A stretch of DNA of 5,219 nt from an uncultured bacterium. GTDB taxonomy: Bacteria > Cyanobacteriota > Vampirovibrionia > Gastranaerophilales > Gastranaerophilaceae. Numbering within the stretch: the first letter of the stretch is position 1; every line of letters starts with the position of its first letter. The stretch spans positions 1 to 5,219 of the forward strand of contig USJT01000101.1 of assembly GCA_900555175.1 (NCBI GenBank), given 5' to 3'. This document shows, piece by piece, positions 1 through 5,201 of this stretch. Position numbers and translations under genes: made by a program. The notes under the pieces were generated by a model that saw only the letters and a program-made list of their open reading frames with translations, was not told the origin of the DNA and did not search any database.

Positions 1-1
1 A

Positions 2-310
2 AACAAAATGCTTCAAGACCCTTCAACACCTGTAAAAATACTTGCACTTAGCGCACTTGATGCAGGAGTAGTATCAGGTGATGACTATACAGTAGGTCTG
101 TTAAAACAAATGCAAAATTCAACATCAGGCTACGGACAAGATGCAATGCAAGCAACAAATATCTTACTGAAAATGTCAGGCAAGAAAGTAGAAAAAGAAG
201 TTGAAGTAAAAGATAACAAAAATAAACAAACCCAAACAACCTCAAATTCAACAAAAAAAACAAGTACAACAGCTGATAACAACAACGCAACAACAACAGC
301 AACAAAGTAG
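2..310 (+). CDS. C-terminal part of an unrecognised protein with HEAT-like helices and a Lys/Thr/Asn-rich tail (5' end outside window)
   Basis: Seen: the frame is open to the left edge, and the first Met (position 8) has no purine-rich ribosome site in the 7 visible bases, so this is probably an internal Met of a longer gene. Counting from that Met, residues 1-57 read like two or three short amphipathic helices. They begin with the Asp-Pro-Ser-Thr-Pro-Val-Lys-Ile-Leu-Ala pattern seen at the start of HEAT/armadillo-type repeats. From about residue 59 the composition changes abruptly to Lys, Glu, Thr, Asn and Gln with almost no hydrophobic residues, which suggests a disordered tail. The gene ends in TAG, 7 nt before the next plus-strand gene, so the two are probably co-transcribed. 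The HEAT assignment is inferred from a short stretch. A 100-aa protein starting at position 8 is the alternative. The function is unknown. Confidence 0.6.
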   Translation, partial: NKMLQDPSTPVKILALSALDAGVVSGDDYTVGLLKQMQNSTSGYGQDAMQATNILLKMSGKKVEKEVEVKDNKNKQTQTTSNSTKKTSTTADNNNATTTATK

Positions 311-317
311 GTAAAGT

Positions 318-794
318 ATGAGTATTAGTACAGCACTAAAATCAGTAAAAAGTAATATACCCAAATATATATACAAAGGAGCAGGCGTTGCTGCTTTAGG
401 TATAATTGGTTATGATGCGCATGTTTTAGGGAAACTTCAATCAGATGTATATTCCAAAACAGGAGATGCAGATGCTTGTATGGCTGCATTCAACAATTCT
501 CAATATTTAACAAGTCCAAGCATTACAATGTCTAACCTTAAAAAAGGAGTATTCAACTGGGAAGTTGACAGCAACATACGACACTTTGTAAATTCAGGCA
601 TCGGATACTTTAAAGGCTTTGGCACAATGCTTGTTGACAGCGTTGTTCCACTGGGGCTTGGTCTTGGTGCACTTTTAGGAAAGGGTAAATTATCCAAATT
701 TTCAGCTATCGGCTTAGGCGCATTCGGAGTCGTTAAAATATTCAAAGACGTATTAGGCTTCGGTCATTATAACGACTTAAACAAGAAATATTAA
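318..794 (+). CDS. Unrecognised 158-aa glycine-rich, probably membrane-associated protein
   Basis: I do not recognise this protein. Seen: the ATG at 318 follows the upstream TAG by 7 nt, with a weak AGGT-type ribosome site overlapping that stop. Residues 21-39 are a short hydrophobic Gly/Ala stretch with no clear signal-peptidase site. Residues 103-121 (Met-Leu-Val-Asp-Ser-Val-Val-Pro, then Gly-Leu repeats) and 128-147 form a second hydrophobic pair joined by a short Gly-Lys-rich turn, which could be a membrane hairpin. The middle part (about 45-95) is polar with a single Cys (54). The hydrophobic stretches are short and Gly-rich, so peripheral or amphipathic membrane contact is as likely as true spanning. 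The gene sits directly behind the HEAT-like gene and converges on trmD, sharing a TTAA stop. Length, codon use and close spacing support a real gene. No function is proposed. Confidence 0.72.
   Translation: MSISTALKSVKSNIPKYIYKGAGVAALGIIGYDAHVLGKLQSDVYSKTGDADACMAAFNNSQYLTSPSITMSNLKKGVFNWEVDSNIRHFVNSGIGYFKGFGTMLVDSVVPLGLGLGALLGKGKLSKFSAIGLGAFGVVKIFKDVLGFGHYNDLNKKY
791..794. other. Shared palindromic stop TTAA of two convergent genes
   Basis: The self-complementary TTAA supplies TAA on the plus strand (792-794) for the 158-aa gene and TAA on the minus strand (793-791) for trmD. The two coding regions therefore overlap by 4 bases tail to tail. No terminator can fit between them. I saw no strong GC-rich hairpin with a T-run on either side, so each transcript must run into the other gene or end by a factor-dependent route. 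Confidence 0.95.
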
Positions 795-1486
795 CCGTCT
801 GATCTTTCCATATAAGCTTTGTACAAATCAGGACGCTTAATTTTGGTTCTTTTAATGCTTTCATTTAAGCGAAATTCATTTATTTCTTTATGATTTCCGT
901 TTAACAAGACTTCAGGAACCTTCAGTCCTCTAAATTCTCGTGGCTTTGTATATTGAGGATATTCAATAAGCCCGTTTGCAAAACTATCTTCCTCAGCAGA
1001 TTCAATCTTGCCAAGCGTTCCTTCAAGTTTTCGACTGACGGCATCTATAAGACACAAAGCGGGCAACTCGCCTCCTGTCAAAACAAAATCACCAATAGAA
1101 ATTTCTCTTGGCTTTATTATATCTCGAATTCTTTCATCAAACCCTTCATAATGCCCGCAAAGCATAACTATTTGCTCAAATTCCGCAAGCTCATTTACAA
1201 TCTTATCTGTTAAAGGTTCACCCTGCGGAGAAAGCATTACCGTCAAAGAATTATCCACCCTTTTTACACTTTCATAAGCATCTACATAAGGCTGAGCCAT
1301 CAAAACCATACCCGCTCCGCCCCCGTATGGAGTATCATCAACTTTTTTGTGCTTATCCAATGTAAAATCTCTTGGATTAATTGTATTAACTTTCAAAATT
1401 CCGCTTTCAACAGCACGTTTTAAAATACTATAATTACAACTCTGCTCAATCATTTCAGGAAATAAAGTTAACACATCAAATATCAT
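791..1486 (-). CDS. trmD: tRNA (guanine-37-N1)-methyltransferase TrmD
   Basis: TrmD uses S-adenosylmethionine to methylate G37 next to the anticodon of tRNAs reading CNN codons, which prevents +1 frameshifting. Seen: the N-terminal strand Met-Ile-Phe-Asp-Val-Leu-Thr-Leu-Phe-Pro, the Asp-Asp-Thr-Pro-Tyr-Gly-Gly-Gly-Ala-Gly-Met loop (50-60), Leu-Ser-Pro-Gln-Gly (85-89), Cys-Gly-His-Tyr-Glu-Gly-Phe-Asp-Glu-Arg (110-119) and Ile-Gly-Asp-Phe-Val-Leu-Thr-Gly-Gly-Glu (131-140). These are the SPOUT trefoil-knot, cofactor-binding signatures. Asp167 in Glu-Glu-Asp-Ser-Phe matches the family's catalytic Asp, and Gly-Asn-His (197-199) lies in the C-terminal tRNA-binding domain. At 231 aa it is slightly shorter than the roughly 240-255 usual, with a trimmed C-terminus. 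The ATG shares one base with the rimM stop (TAATG), and GAAGGA lies 11 nt upstream inside rimM, so translational coupling is likely. It is the last gene of its operon; no rplS follows. Confidence 0.98.
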   Translation of the reverse strand: MIFDVLTLFPEMIEQSCNYSILKRAVESGILKVNTINPRDFTLDKHKKVDDTPYGGGAGMVLMAQPYVDAYESVKRVDNSLTVMLSPQGEPLTDKIVNELAEFEQIVMLCGHYEGFDERIRDIIKPREISIGDFVLTGGELPALCLIDAVSRKLEGTLGKIESAEEDSFANGLIEYPQYTKPREFRGLKVPEVLLNGNHKEINEFRLNESIKRTKIKRPDLYKAYMERSDG

Positions 1487-1998
1487 TATTCAATCAATCC
1501 TTCAATATTGTTTATTGTAATTTTGCGTTCTTTAATATTTACATCAGTCACAATTGCCTTGACAAACGGGATTAATACAATATTTTTGGAATTTGTTTTA
1601 ACTGATAACAAATCACTAGCCCCATTATTGGAAACACCGACAACAAAGCCTTGCTTTACACCGTTTTGATCAAAAACTTCAAGGCTCACAAGCTCATCAA
1701 TTAAAAATTCATCTTCCTCTAAAGCCTCTCTTATAGTTGATTCTTCAACATATAAAAAAGCTCCTTTATATTCCATCAATTCATTTATTGAATTAATTTC
1801 CTTAAATTTCACTAGGGCGAAATTTTTATGTAGCCTTGTACTTTGAATATTTAAAGGCAAATAATCGTGATCTTTTTTAATAAAAACTTTATCAAGTGAG
1901 CAGAAAAAATCTGCCTGATTTTTAGTAAAACCGACTTTTGCTTCGCCTTTTATACCGTGAAAATTCAAAATTTTACCGACTGATACAAACTTTGTCAT
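1486..1998 (-). CDS. rimM: Ribosome maturation factor RimM
   Basis: RimM helps mature the head of the 30S subunit and binds ribosomal protein S19. Seen: the N-terminal RimM beta-barrel begins Val-Ser-Val-Gly-Lys-Ile and carries Phe-His-Gly-Ile-Lys-Gly-Glu-Ala-Lys-Val (13-22), the family's His-Gly-x-x-Gly-Glu signature. The C-terminal PRC-barrel half (about 95-170) shows Gly-Ala-Ser-Asp-Leu-Leu (126-131), Ile-Pro-Phe-Val (143-146) and the closing Glu-Gly-Leu (166-168). The length of 170 aa is normal. The start lies 5 nt after the stop of the zinc-ribbon gene, with AGGA overlapping that stop at only 3 nt from the ATG. That spacing is short and suggests re-initiation by ribosomes finishing the upstream gene. 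Its stop overlaps the trmD ATG by one base. Pairing with trmD is widespread in bacteria and fixes the identity, although sequence similarity in this family is low. Confidence 0.97.
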   Translation of the reverse strand: MTKFVSVGKILNFHGIKGEAKVGFTKNQADFFCSLDKVFIKKDHDYLPLNIQSTRLHKNFALVKFKEINSINELMEYKGAFLYVEESTIREALEEDEFLIDELVSLEVFDQNGVKQGFVVGVSNNGASDLLSVKTNSKNIVLIPFVKAIVTDVNIKERKITINNIEGLIE

Positions 1999-2003
1999 AA
2001 ATC

Positions 2004-3056
2004 CTAATCCGAAGTTTCTTCAACCTTTTTTGGTTTTCTTCCTCTTTTAGGTTTAGCAGGTTCTTCAGCAGGTTTTGCCTCTTCAGACTTTTTATCTTCT
2101 TCAACAACCGGAGCTTTTTCTGCTTTTTCAGCTTGTTTAGCTTTTTCAGCTTCTTCTTTTTGTTTTTTAAATTCTTCCGGCAAATCAGGTCTATCTTGAT
2201 TCCATCTTGCTAATCCCATTTGAGAACGGATTAAGCCGATACCAACATGGACTCTCCATTCATCCATTTTCAATTGAGCTGCAATAATTTTGTGGCAACC
2301 AATCGGAGGTAAAGGTAAAAGTGGTTCATATAAATTCTTTATAGCAAAAAGTTGATCTGGAGAAATTGCCAATTTACGTTTAGGGAACGGCAATTTCGGA
2401 AGCATCATTTTTTGTCTTACAAGATTTATACCAAAGAAAACTTTTCTTGGTTCCAAACCGATTTTTTCACCGATTACTTCGTGACAATCAGGGTTTGGCA
2501 AAGGAAGCATAGCTTTATAAAGCTTTTCAATTTGTTCTAATTGCTCCTTACTTACCAAAAGTTGTTTTGGTGCTTTTTTCTGTGGACGTTTATTAAAGTT
2601 ATTTCTGTTATTAAATCCACCACCTTGAGGGCGTCTGTTGTTGTTAAATCCCGGTCTTTGGCTTCTGTTATTGTTATATCCGCCTTGACCTCTGTTATTG
2701 TAACCTGAACGATTATAACCGCCTTGATTTCTGTTATAACTTGGTCTGTTATTGTTGTAATTATTTCTGCTATAACCGCCTTGATTGTTGTAAGGTCTTG
2801 GATTTCTGTTATATCTTTGCGGTTCAGGATCTCCGCCTGCGCTATAATAACGTGGAGCTTCTTCTGTTCCACCTGCGCTGTAACCGTTTAAAGGTTGTTC
2901 TTTAACAGGAGTTGAAGCCTGACTTGTAGCATCATCAGTTGATGAATGTGACAACATCATTTTTTTATCCGGATACAAACAATCTGGACAAATTACTCTT
3001 TTGGGGTTTTTAGTTTCAAATTCACGACCGCATTTGATACACTTGTTTACATACAT
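2004..3056 (-). CDS. Zinc-ribbon protein with Tyr/Asn/Gly/Arg-rich disordered region, duplicated Leu-Pro-Leu-Pro/Cys-His domain and AT-hook-like tail
   Basis: I do not recognise the full architecture. Seen, in order: a zinc ribbon at residues 1-30 with two Cys-x-x-Cys pairs (Cys6/Cys9 and Cys23/Cys26); a polar linker with two Tyr-Ser-Ala-Gly-Gly copies (59-63, 71-75); a low-complexity stretch at about 81-160 made of Asn, Gly, Tyr, Arg and Gln; two tandem copies of a 57-residue domain (166-222 and 229-285); a Lys/Glu/Ala-rich, probably helical segment (about 293-335); and the basic end Pro-Lys-Arg-Gly-Arg-Lys-Pro-Lys-Lys (336-344), resembling an AT-hook. No signal peptide is visible, so it should be cytosolic. 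The ATG at 3056 has AGAGG 8 nt upstream and its own promoter. It is first in an operon with rimM and trmD. Inference: a nucleic-acid-binding protein, perhaps linked to rRNA or ribosome metabolism. A structural nucleoid-type role is the alternative. Confidence 0.9.
   Translation of the reverse strand: MYVNKCIKCGREFETKNPKRVICPDCLYPDKKMMLSHSSTDDATSQASTPVKEQPLNGYSAGGTEEAPRYYSAGGDPEPQRYNRNPRPYNNQGGYSRNNYNNNRPSYNRNQGGYNRSGYNNRGQGGYNNNRSQRPGFNNNRRPQGGGFNNRNNFNKRPQKKAPKQLLVSKEQLEQIEKLYKAMLPLPNPDCHEVIGEKIGLEPRKVFFGINLVRQKMMLPKLPFPKRKLAISPDQLFAIKNLYEPLLPLPPIGCHKIIAAQLKMDEWRVHVGIGLIRSQMGLARWNQDRPDLPEEFKKQKEEAEKAKQAEKAEKAPVVEEDKKSEEAKPAEEPAKPKRGRKPKKVEETSD
2202..2561 (-). repeat. Tandem duplicated 57-residue domain inside the zinc-ribbon gene
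   Basis: Copy 1 (residues 166-222, bases 2391-2561) and copy 2 (residues 229-285, bases 2202-2372) align without any gap at a constant 63-residue offset. I count about 21 identical positions of 57 by eye. Shared positions include Ser169/232, Gln-Leu 172-173/235-236, Leu-Tyr 179-180/242-243, Leu-Pro-Leu-Pro 184-187/247-250, Cys-His 191-192/254-255, Ile195/258, Val206/269, Gly-Ile 209-210/272-273, Arg214/277 and Met217/280. The pattern suggests helix, proline turn, helix, helix. The bases have diverged, so the duplication is old and kept by selection on protein. I cannot name the fold. Confidence 0.88.
2577..2885 (-). repeat. Low-complexity coding stretch with recurring Gln-Gly-Gly-Tyr units
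   Basis: This stretch covers residues 58-160 of the zinc-ribbon protein. Gln-Gly-Gly-Tyr occurs at 92-95, 111-114 and 124-127, and a variant Gln-Gly-Gly-Gly-Phe at 144-148, separated by Asn/Arg runs. At base level the plus strand shows recurring ccgccttga blocks near 2681, 2720 and 2777, so this is an imperfect minisatellite. Acidic residues are nearly absent from 81 to 160, while Arg and Tyr/Phe are spread evenly. In RNA-binding proteins such Arg/Tyr-rich tracts are disordered and can promote condensation; applying that here is inference. Confidence 0.85.
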
Positions 3057-3158
3057 AATGAAAGCCTCTTAATTAAAAAAATAATAACGTAATTCCGGGT
3101 TAATAAAGTAAAAAATTTCTCCTCAGTAAAAATATATATTTTCTAACTCTATATTAAT
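3057..3158 (-). promoter_or_regulatory. About 100-nt 5' leader of the zinc-ribbon/rimM/trmD operon
   Basis: This is the predicted untranslated leader from the inferred start site (about 3158) to the ATG. The working ribosome site AGAGG lies at 3065-3069, 8 nt from the ATG. A second, stronger-looking GAGGAG lies at 3119-3124, more than 60 nt upstream. No ATG, GTG or TTG follows it before the real start, so it does not serve a leader peptide with a common start codon. A 14-bp A/T-only palindrome (3129-3142) lies just before it. No known riboswitch was recognised. Confidence 0.45.
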
Positions 3159-3164
3159 GTTTAC

Positions 3165-3193
3165 ATTATAACATGCTTTATAATTTTTTGCAA
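3165..3193 (-). promoter_or_regulatory. Sigma-70-type promoter for the zinc-ribbon/rimM/trmD operon
   Basis: On the minus strand the -35 box TTGCAA (3193-3188, four of six consensus bases) is followed by exactly 17 bp and a perfect -10 box TATAAT (3170-3165). It lies in the 146-nt gap after dtd and points toward the zinc-ribbon gene. Its start site would be near 3158. The gap holds no clear intrinsic terminator, so read-through from the dtd side may add to this promoter. Confidence 0.75.
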
Positions 3194-3202
3194 CATGCCA
3201 AC

Positions 3203-3640
3203 TTATTTTTCAAGCCAAAATGTAACAGGGCCATCGTTCACAAGCTCTACATCCATCATTGCGCGAAATTTTCCTGTTTCGACTTTTATGTTTTGTTCTT
3301 TCAGATATTTAATAAAATATTCATATAAGTCAACAGCATCTTGTGGCGAAGCAGCTTTATCAAAAGAGGGACGGGTGCCTTTTTTGCAATCTCCGCATAG
3401 TGTAAATTGAGAAACTACAAGGAGTTCGCCATTTACATCTTTTACGGATAAATTCATTTTATCATTTTCATCTTCAAATATACGCAGTTTCAAGATTTTA
3501 TCAGCCAATTTTTCTGCATTAACTTTTTCATCTTCCTTTTCAACACCGAGAAAAATAAGAATTCCTTTGTTTATAGACGAATATAATTCTCCTGAAATAC
3601 TTACAGATGCTCTTTTTACTCTTTGAATTAATGCTTTCAA
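3203..3640 (-). CDS. dtd: D-aminoacyl-tRNA deacylase Dtd
   Basis: Dtd hydrolyses D-amino acids (and glycine mischarged on tRNA-Ala) from tRNA, keeping D-residues out of protein synthesis. Seen: the N-terminus reads Lys-Ala-Leu-Ile-Gln-Arg-Val as usual. Ser-Gln-Phe-Thr-Leu (77-81) and the Gly-Pro of Asn-Asp-Gly-Pro-Val-Thr (135-140, Gly137-Pro138) match the two active-site motifs, and the numbering matches that of the E. coli enzyme. The length of 145 aa is typical. The start codon is TTG (3640-3638), chosen because no ATG occurs before residue 62 and the family N-terminus begins exactly here. It lies 5 nt after the rlmN stop, and the nearest purine-rich site (AAAGG, inside rlmN) is about 13 nt away, so translation probably depends on coupling to rlmN. 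Residues 82 and 85 are Cys; they follow the motif and are not catalytic. Confidence 0.97.
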   Translation of the reverse strand: MKALIQRVKRASVSISGELYSSINKGILIFLGVEKEDEKVNAEKLADKILKLRIFEDENDKMNLSVKDVNGELLVVSQFTLCGDCKKGTRPSFDKAASPQDAVDLYEYFIKYLKEQNIKVETGKFRAMMDVELVNDGPVTFWLEK

Positions 3641-3645
3641 TTTTG

Positions 3646-4665
3646 TTAATTAACCTTTCCTCTTAATTGTCCGCAAGCCGCATCAATATCAGCACCGCGT
3701 TCCAATCTTACAGTAACCTTTTTTCCTGATTGTTCCAAAAGTGATTTAAAACGCATTATTGAATTACCTGAAGGCTTTTTATAATCATTTTTCTCTGTCG
3801 GATTATATGGAATTAAATTTATATTGCATTTCAAATCGTGCAAATACGCAACCAATTCTTTTGCACTTTGCAAAGTATCATTCAAATCTTTTATCAAAAG
3901 ATATTCAATTGTAATTCTTCTTCCTGTCTTTTCAATATATCTTTTCAAAACCTTTTTAAGTTCAGCCATCGGATATTTATTTTCAATAGGCATTAATTGT
4001 TTTCTTATTTCATGGTTTGGCGCATGCAAAGAAATTGCAAGAGTTGATTGCATATCCTCATTTGCAAGTCTTTCAATTCCTGGGATTATACCGGATGTAG
4101 ATACTGTCAAACGTCTTGCACCAATTTGAAAATTTTCATTAAATATTTCCATAGCCTTTAAGACATTATCAAGATTTAAAAGCGGTTCACCTTGTCCCAT
4201 AAAAACAACATTTGTAACCTTCAATCCTGTATCACGTTGAATCATCAACACTTGTTCAATAATTTCTTTATAGGTTAAATTTCTTATAAACCCTCGTTTT
4301 CCTGTTGCGCAAAAAGAACAATTAACGGCGCAACCAACCTGAGAGCTTACGCAAGCCGTTAAATTTGCACGATTATCAAAACGCATCAATACAGTTTCAA
4401 CACACTCTCCATCAGGGTATTCAAGAAGATATTTCAAAGTCCCGTCACTGCTTTCTTGCTTAACTTTTATTTTTGTATCCGTAACAGTTGCTATTTTTTT
4501 TAATTCTTCCCTAAATTTTACGGATAAATCAGTCATTTCATCAATACTTTTAACCGATTTTAAATAAATCCAATTATGAATTTGACGTGCTCTGAACTTT
4601 GAAGCTTTTAATTCGTCTGTAATTTTTTCTATTTCTTGTAAATTTAAACCTGATAAAGTAATCAT
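3646..4665 (-). CDS. rlmN: Dual-specificity RNA methyltransferase RlmN (23S rRNA A2503 / tRNA A37, C2)
   Basis: RlmN is a radical-SAM enzyme that adds a methyl group to C2 of A2503 in the peptidyl-transferase centre of 23S rRNA and to A37 of some tRNAs. Seen: the N-terminal helical domain contains Lys-Phe-Arg-Ala-Arg-Gln-Ile (23-29). The iron-sulfur Cys-x3-Cys-x2-Cys is at Cys112/116/119. Cys105 sits seven residues before it, as in the family. Gly-Gln-Gly-Glu-Pro (157-161) and Ser-Leu-His-Ala-Pro (212-216) are present, and Cys331 in Asp-Ile-Asp-Ala-Ala-Cys-Gly-Gln-Leu is the methyl-carrying Cys. Having both this Cys and the Gln-Leu after it fits RlmN; Cfr, which methylates C8, cannot be excluded by motif alone but is less likely in this housekeeping context. 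At 339 aa it is compact but complete. The best ribosome-site match, AGGAGA, is 20 nt from the ATG, which is unusually far; no better in-frame start exists before an upstream stop. Confidence 0.97.
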   Translation of the reverse strand: MITLSGLNLQEIEKITDELKASKFRARQIHNWIYLKSVKSIDEMTDLSVKFREELKKIATVTDTKIKVKQESSDGTLKYLLEYPDGECVETVLMRFDNRANLTACVSSQVGCAVNCSFCATGKRGFIRNLTYKEIIEQVLMIQRDTGLKVTNVVFMGQGEPLLNLDNVLKAMEIFNENFQIGARRLTVSTSGIIPGIERLANEDMQSTLAISLHAPNHEIRKQLMPIENKYPMAELKKVLKRYIEKTGRRITIEYLLIKDLNDTLQSAKELVAYLHDLKCNINLIPYNPTEKNDYKKPSGNSIMRFKSLLEQSGKKVTVRLERGADIDAACGQLRGKVN

Positions 4666-4685
4666 AATCTTTTTAACTTAAACTT

Positions 4686-4721
4686 TCTCCTGCGCAAAGA
4701 TTTTTAATTCTTTGAAACAGG
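4686..4721 (-). promoter_or_regulatory. Imperfect hairpin across the ykgJ/rlmN junction that includes the AGGAGA site
   Basis: In the minus-strand transcript CCTG (4721-4718) can pair with CAGG (4692-4689), and CAAAGA (4714-4709) with TCTTTG (4700-4695). A small internal loop and an 8-nt A/T loop separate them. The outer pairing would cover part of AGGAGA (4691-4686), the only good ribosome-site match before rlmN. No T-run follows, so it is not an intrinsic terminator. A role in coupling rlmN translation to the upstream gene is conjecture from ten base pairs. Confidence 0.3.
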
Positions 4722-5201
4722 TATTTTTTGTTTATAATAATCTATTATTTCAACCATTGCATGAAGCATCATAGCAACAGGTTCAGCAAGTTTTCTCCAC
4801 TCATAATACCCACAGGATTTCGGCAAAATACTCAAAGGATTGTCAGGAAAATCCCTGCATATTTGAGGACGATTTTCATAATCCGAACATCTTTTGCAAT
4901 CATTAAGCTTTGGACAATGATAAAAATAAACTTCTTCATCAACACTATTATCCAAAAGCTCAATATATTGAGGATATACTTTTCTTGCTTCTTCCTTTGA
5001 CTTATAAGGGATAAATATTCCTGTAAATTGTGTTGCAAATTTATCACCATTTTTAGCTCTTTTTTTTAATTCCTCGTAAGAAAATTCAGAACACGCTAGA
5101 TTACAGCAAGTAGCGCAACCATTGCAGGAATAATTTTCTCTCAATTTCAATATTTCATTCCATTTTCGATATATTTCATGAGAAATATCATTTTCAAACA
5201 T
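4704..5201 (-). CDS. YkgJ-type cysteine-cluster protein (putative metal-binding)
   Basis: Seen: Cys26-x-x-Cys29-x-x-Cys32-Cys33 near the N-terminus is the CxxCxxCC signature of the YkgJ / UPF0153 family, with an extra Cys37. The second half of the pattern is Cys96, Cys102 and Cys105 with Tyr-Glu-Asn-Arg-Pro-Gln-Ile-Cys-Arg-Asp-Phe-Pro (108-119), close to the family's Tyr-Glu-x-Arg-Pro-x-x-Cys-Arg block, then Cys130. Members are predicted to bind zinc or an iron-sulfur cluster; the biochemical role is not settled. No signal peptide or membrane segment is visible. The ATG at 5201 has no clear ribosome site, and the frame stays open to the right edge, so the true start may lie outside the window. 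In another frame a TAG ends 2 nt before this ATG, consistent with an upstream gene ending there and coupled translation. The gene is followed 38 nt later by rlmN. Confidence 0.88.
   Translation of the reverse strand: MFENDISHEIYRKWNEILKLRENYSCNGCATCCNLACSEFSYEELKKRAKNGDKFATQFTGIFIPYKSKEEARKVYPQYIELLDNSVDEEVYFYHCPKLNDCKRCSDYENRPQICRDFPDNPLSILPKSCGYYEWRKLAEPVAMMLHAMVEIIDYYKQKIPVSKN

Noticed and set aside
48..305. 85-aa Leu-rich minus-strand open frame
   Set aside because: The Leu-rich composition results from reading the Asn/Thr/Lys-rich plus-strand gene backwards.
953..1213. 86-aa plus-strand open frame
   Set aside because: It lies wholly inside trmD on the opposite strand, whose identity is certain, and has no family features of its own.
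2552..2872. 106-aa open frame on the minus strand, rich in Ile, Thr and Val
   Set aside because: It is an out-of-frame reading of the low-complexity part of the zinc-ribbon gene; its repetitive composition comes from that tract.
3071..3105. Run of seven T on the minus strand after a possible TAAC/GTTA stem, considered as an attenuator
   Set aside because: The stem is only about four base pairs with mismatches inside; not credible without conservation.
3129..3142. 14-bp palindrome followed by T residues, considered as the dtd terminator
   Set aside because: It is made only of A and T, lies downstream of a strong promoter for the next gene, and would be a very weak stem.
3824..4129. 101-aa plus-strand open frame
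   Set aside because: It is antisense to the conserved core of rlmN, with no ribosome site or recognisable motif.
4709..4714. Hairpin after the ykgJ-like gene considered as an intrinsic terminator
   Set aside because: No T-run follows the stem, and rlmN follows closely in the same direction.
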